NCBI GenBank assembly: GCA_963514095.1
Contig: OY741270.1
Location: 16,838,554-16,902,553 of the forward strand
Reading direction: 5' to 3'
Source of the DNA: Eutrigla gurnardus
Taxonomy: Eukaryota > Chordata > Actinopteri > Perciformes > Triglidae
DNA length: 64,000 nt
Shown here one piece after another: positions 59,696-64,000 of the stretch (within the stretch, counting starts at the first letter, position 1; each line of letters begins with the position of its first letter). The notes under the pieces are model-generated. The model searched no databases. It was not told where the DNA came from and was given only the letters and a program-made list of their open reading frames with translations. The translations under genes were made by a program, and so were the position numbers.

Positions 59696-60265
59696 CACAG
59701 CCTGTGCTGGAGGAGCACAGCCAGACCCTGTTGGAGGGGTGACGGCCACACAGGGGACGGGGCCGAGGCACAGACAGTGGAGCTTGGCTGGAGAGGGGTG
59801 CTGTGGATGCTCTCATGCACTGCTCCAAGGACTGCCGCCATACTGGTAGTGCAGCACTGGGAATGCCAGGACGAACTCTCCAAAAAGACCCACTGAGGAA
59901 AAGACAATGCTTACAAGGGGAACCTCAGCCAACACACCACATGGCATGCAGCATACAGTATAAGCACATTCAGGCTAGGGCTGCCCTCTTTTGGTCAAGC
60001 TGATCAGTTCATATTGTTTTCATTTTTGTTTTATATACATATTTATTGGATATTAAAAGCACATCTGTGGTGTTGCAACAATATTCTTTGAGAGAAGCTA
60101 CATTTAAAAGCTATTTGCCACAGCACTTACAATGAATTGACTAGTTGTCCTAAACAGCTGGGGCCAAAGAAGTCAAAGAGGCACATCAACACAGATCCAC
60201 AGTGTTTTGCATATGTCTCTGTACTTACAAGACAGTCAGCAATAAATAAAGTTTGAGACCACTTT
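59696..60265 (+). other. rgs6: rgs6 3'UTR
   Basis: Non-coding run from the stop codon to the poly(A) signals. The end is inferred. A later AATAAA near 61550 could allow a longer form. Confidence 0.65.
60241..60250 (+). terminator. rgs6: rgs6 poly(A) signals
   Basis: Two overlapping canonical AATAAA hexamers in AATAAATAAA, with a T-rich tract from 60273. Confidence 0.7.
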
Positions 60266-61699
60266 TTTTTTTAAATATATCCTTTTTATATCCAATTTCT
60301 ATTATATCTGTTCCTTATAAAGCACATGACATGTCAGTTAAACAGTTAACATAGTTTTGGCAGTGAAAATAATTATAATAATTTCCCCAGAAGTTATATT
60401 GAATAATAATAATCACAAAATAGACTTTTGAAGGTATAACTTTTCATGCTTCATTACATTCCAAAATCTGGCTAAGGGCTTAACGTAGCATTCACACTGC
60501 ACCTTTGCATGTTCTATCCAAATATCTTTGTTGAGGATTTCTTGTTTGTACAACAGTGCTTTGTAATGAGACTTATTGCAAAGTTGCAATAATCCAGTTG
60601 GAAAATGAGTTCACAATTTCCAGGCTTCAAGTTCCAAACATTTCACAGTTAAATAAGTAAATTCCAGAAGTCTGTGTGAATAACCAAGCAACTTAAAACA
60701 CAAACATGGCCTCCATGGTTTTGGGAATCACAGTGATTTGTACTCAGTTTTAGTGTGCACGGTGAAATAACATGCACATGTTTTTGGGGAGCTCCTACTA
60801 TGGTGTAGATTTGAAAGTTTCAAGTGCTATGGGTTCCATCTAGTGGTGGTTAAACAACAGGACCAGCAACAGAGTGTTGCAAGCCATGATGTCAAACCTA
60901 GTTCTCCAATCATAGAGATTTTACAAAGCCTGTAGCCCAATATGGCATAATTTATGTTTTGTTGCTTTTTTACTGCATGCATATCTCATCAAGTCAATGA
61001 AACCTGCCCAGTTTTGTTTGACAAAATATATGCCATGACATCTAATAATCATCACGTTTTAATGACTATGGGGAAAATAGTGTATGTTAATGGACCATAA
61101 TGGAGTTAGGGGTAGATGGCTTGACTCTCTAAAACAGGACACAGACGAGAAAGCCCAAAACAGGGGCAACCGGGAACAATATTAACGCTGCTGAATGAGT
61201 CTAACATATTATTTTCTATTAGACTTGTTGCAATGCATTGTACAGGTCAAATTAGTAATTATCATAAACTAATAACCTCTTTATTATAAGGTAGAGAGAG
61301 AGACGCTTAACTCAAGTTGATATACCAAATGTTAATCTCAGCACAAACACGATGACTATGTACAGGGTGCATTGTAGGTGTAAATTGGCTAAATTCCATT
61401 ATCCAAAAGCACACTTTATTGTGATATGGGCTCATTACTATGCATGTTACATATTCAGGGCATTTTGTGCTTTTAGTATCTCAATCAGCAAGATGACTAC
61501 TGGCACTCCAAAACACTCGAGCACCTGCTATCTCTCCATGGGTACCGAATAATAAAAACTCTCTGGACCTGTCTCCTATGTGCCACTCTTTTATTGTGTG
61601 TTTGCTGAGCTGCGTCAAACTGAAACAGTCAAATGTATCTCCATTGTTTCAGCAAACAGTAGACCTAATACCCTAGTAGCTTTGTAAGGCTGTAGGCTA
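60266..61699. other. intergenic DNA downstream of rgs6
   Basis: AT-rich sequence with no gene, RNA or named repeat recognised. The small open frames have no protein-like character. Confidence 0.7.
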
Positions 61700-61965
61700 T
61701 GTGTGACCTTAATGCTAACATGGTGGTATTTAGAAGGTGCAACGATTACTATACACCATCATAATTTAGCGTGTTAGCATGGATTTGCTAGTTAACACAA
61801 CAGTCGAGGCTGATGGGAATGCAATGTGTATTTGGTTTTTAACAAATTCAAATTTGTATCGGTTGATGAATACTTAAGGGAGCACCAAAGTTATGACTTT
61901 TCATCTTGAGGGGGACATAAAAGTCAAAATTTGGGAAAATCTGTCTAATAGTTGTTGAAAAGGAA
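61700..61965 (+). mobile_element. degraded teleost interspersed repeat, copy 3
   Basis: ATGCTAACATGGTGG, GGCTGATGGGAATGCAA, GGGAGCACCAAAGTTATGAC and TCTAATAGTTGTTGAAA appear in the order of the family at 21545 and 47270. This copy retains mainly the 5' half. Confidence 0.6.
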
Positions 61966-61975
61966 TGTTTAACCA

Positions 61976-62000
61976 CAGTGTTTCCCCTAGAATTTTTTTC
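61976..62000 (+). mobile_element. left terminus of a hAT-type element
   Basis: CAGTGTTTCCCCTAG is the terminal sequence of a widespread vertebrate hAT group as I recall it, followed by AATTTTTTTCAGGCCTGG. The matching right end CTAGGGGAAACACTG is absent from the rest of the window, so the element is truncated, interrupted or continues beyond the edge. Confidence 0.6.
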
Positions 62001-62953
62001 AGGCCTGGTGGTACCCACCGAAAAAACCCTAAACAGACGAGACGCGTGGGATGGTGTATTGGTGCAGTTGGATTAAGTCAGGTGGCAAAGCAAGCAGTCT
62101 GCAATTCTGCAATTATTATATTTGCGTTCAACCAGAGTGTATTCAAGGTTTTCAAGGATTCAAGGAGAGAGTGACTTATTAAGGTGCCGGTTGATGGAAA
62201 TGATCCAAAATTAGGGGCTGGAAAAATATGGCTGGAAAATGAGGAGCATCACATTAATAGCTACAGATACTGTTAAAGACTACAACGACATATGAGTGCA
62301 TATATTGTCTTGTTTTATCAAGTAAAATATAAGTTATAGGTTTACTCAACAGCCTAATAGTTCATAGAAATTCAGGGAGAAATAGGTTAACTCAGAGTTC
62401 CACAGCTTATCAAAAAACAAAGCTCATTTTATTTACATAGGCTGCCTAAGGGCGCAATCAGTAGCGTGCCTCGGCACGATTGCCCCAGGGGGATCGCCCA
62501 CGGCTTGCATTCACACTGCTCCAGCCCAAACGGGCTTTGGCCCGTTAGCCGGTTGTACATACGTCATTACGTCCTAATACTACACACGCATGGGTGGATG
62601 TTGTTTTTAAGGAGCGCCGTCTCTGCATATATTTCTCGACAACACTCGACCTGCATCAGCGAATGTGCGCACGAGCGGATCTGTGCGAGCAGGCAGCGCG
62701 AGGAAAGCGGATTTTGGACGGAGACACACAGCGGCATTTTTCTTATAAATGCATGTCCTGTTCCGCTCACACAAAATACAGTGTAAATTTTCCGTGTTTT
62801 CAAAGTAGAAAGCGACATCGTGGTGGTTTAACGAGGCAGAGCAGCATCAGAACAACATCAAGCGCGTAAAGTACACGAAGAAGAACGTAGCGGGAGCGTG
62901 CGGCGAGGATTGTTGCGGCAGCGCGTCTTGCGGAGCAAGTCTACTGTGCTGCG
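62001..62953. other. body of hAT remnant and adjoining CpG-rich segment
   Basis: From about 62450 base composition changes abruptly to GC- and CpG-rich (many GCGC, CGCGAG and GCACGA words) inside an AT-rich neighbourhood. Short overlapping frames on both strands lack any motif I know. Likely part of the mobile element or a second insertion. Confidence 0.4.
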
Positions 62954-63056
62954 CTTTGATACATGTCACATCCCCCTCTCTCTCCCATGTTTCCTCTCTA
63001 TCCACCGCTGAATACAAAGGTGTCTATGCAAGAAAATAATCTTTAAAAAAAAAAGC
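62954..63056 (+). mobile_element. SINE tail, 5'-truncated copy
   Basis: Matches the 3' part of the SINE at 63421-63610, from CTTTGATACATGTCACATCC to the A-run after AATAATCTTT. The tRNA-like head is missing. Confidence 0.75.
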
Positions 63057-63420
63057 CTAGATCATATTGTTAAAAAAAGGTCATGCTATAGCATGTCGAA
63101 AATTCTCGAAAAAGTCAGTCAGAATATATTCATAAAAAAATATTTAAAATTGTTAAAGAGTCATAAAAATCGCTCATATCGCTTGATGCACCAAGTCTCA
63201 GTGTAGTGAGTCCAAAACAGCCATAAAAAGCCATGATCAACTTTTTCAGGGAAAAAAAAAGTCATACTATAGCATATCGAAAAAAAAGTGAAAAATCGAC
63301 AAAATTCATAAAATGTTGTAAAAATGATGTAAAAGTCCTAACATATGCTTCTATATCGTGTGTCAATCAAAATCTGAGTGTAGTGAGTCCAAAACAGTCA
63401 TAAAAAGGCTTATTCATGGC

Positions 63421-63610
63421 AGGCAGGTGGTTGAGTGGTTAGAGTGCATGCCATTTACCCATGTCTGCATATATGCAGCAGCCTCAGGTTCGAATCCCGG
63501 CAGGAGATCCTTTGATACATGTCACATCCCCCTCTCTCTCCCATGTTTCCTCTCTATCCACCGCTAAATACAAAGGTGTCTATGCAAGAAAATAATCTTT
63601 AAAAAAAAAA
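63421..63610 (+). mobile_element. tRNA-derived SINE, apparently full length
   Basis: A-box-like TGGTTGAGTGGTTAG (63428-63442) and B-box GGTTCGAATCC (63487-63497) are spaced as in a tRNA gene. A pyrimidine-rich body and an AATAATCTTT plus A-run tail follow. Imperfect flanking repeats, GGCTTATTCATGG on the left and GCCTTGATCATGG on the right, look like a target duplication. Pol III transcription is expected from the boxes. The tail is shared with the two truncated copies. Confidence 0.8.
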
Positions 63611-63761
63611 GCCTTGATCATGGTCAACTTTTTCAGGGAAAAAAAAAAAGTCATGTCGAAAAAAAAGTGAAAAATCGACAAAATTCATAAAATGTTGTAA
63701 AAATGATGTAAAAGTCCTAACATATGCTTCTATATCGCATAGAGCATATGCTTCGTATATA

Positions 63762-63801
63762 AATACAAAGGTGTCTATGCAAGAAAATAATTTTTAAAAA
63801 A
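63762..63801 (+). mobile_element. SINE tail fragment, copy 3
   Basis: AATACAAAGGTGTCTATGC, then AAGAAAATAATTTTTAA and an A-run, the last 40 bases of the SINE. It is followed by the same satellite sequence as copy 1, so it was probably duplicated with the array. Confidence 0.7.
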
Positions 63802-64000
63802 AAAGCCTTGATCATATTGTTAAAAAAAGGTCATGCTATAGCATGTCGAAAATTCACGAAAAAGTCAGTCAGAATATATTCATAAAAAAATATTTAAAAT
63901 TGTTAAAGAGTCATAAAAATCGCTTATATCGCTTGATGCACCAAGTCTCAGTGTAGTGAGTCCAAAACAGCCATAAAAAGCCATGATCAATTTTTTCAGG

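Larger units (their letters stand above)
63011..64000. repeat. composite AT-rich satellite array with embedded SINE tails
   Basis: A unit containing AATACAAAGGTGTCTATGC, GGTCATGCTATAGCATGTCG, TTCATAAAAAAATATTTAAA, CAGTGTAGTGAGTCCAAAAC and CATAAAAAGCCATGATCAA occurs near-identically at 63011-63250 and 63762-64000, an offset of 751 bases. A shortened version starts at 63567. Within it a second family of sub-units (GTGAAAAATCGACAAAATTC, ATGTAAAAGTCCTAACATAT) occurs at about 63285 and 63667. The array runs off the window. Confidence 0.8.

Noticed and set aside
63428..63497. tRNA gene
   Set aside because: A and B boxes are present, but the acceptor stem and anticodon region do not fold convincingly and the sequence continues into a SINE body and tail.

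Overview
The window is vertebrate nuclear DNA, most likely from a teleost fish. Two multi-exon genes with canonical GT-AG introns lie head to tail on the plus strand. Their reconstructed proteins read closely to vertebrate SIPA1L1 and RGS6. The non-coding DNA carries CA/TG and CT microsatellites, MITE-like elements, a tRNA-derived SINE and several interspersed-repeat motifs I associate with spiny-rayed (percomorph) fish. No bacterial, phage, CRISPR or organellar feature was seen.

Layout. Positions 1-3640 are 5' intronic or flanking DNA. sipa1l1 runs from a 3' splice site before 3641 to a poly(A) signal near 20810, with 20 coding exons (ATG 3860, TGA 19020-19022, 1712 codons plus stop). Positions about 20836-26375 are intergenic DNA that probably holds rgs6 promoter or 5'UTR material. 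rgs6 has 16 coding exons (ATG 26388, TGA 59693-59695, 498 codons plus stop), with a 23.5-kb first intron and a poly(A) signal near 60241-60250. From about 60270 to the end the sequence is mostly repeats, ending in a composite SINE and AT-rich satellite array.

Function. SIPA1L1 is a RapGAP and PDZ scaffold that switches off Rap GTPases at synapses and junctions. RGS6 is an R7-family GTPase-activating protein for Gi/o alpha subunits that pairs with G-beta-5. Both end small-G-protein or heterotrimeric-G signals, but their adjacency is best read as conserved synteny: human SIPA1L1 and RGS6 are neighbours, in the same order and orientation, on chromosome 14q24. Nothing here shows co-regulation.

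The hunt found no new enzymatic or defence system. The points most worth a second look are: a nested transposon stack with an internal G-rich, about 37-bp-period repeat (40.2-41.5 kb); transposon ends beside rgs6 exons 1 and 2; a SINE/satellite array at the right edge; upstream ORFs before the sipa1l1 start; a possible internal first exon in sipa1l1; and an unidentified protein-like ORF in rgs6 intron 1. Exon joins were made by eye from splice consensus, reading phase and remembered family conservation. No alignment or database search was run.
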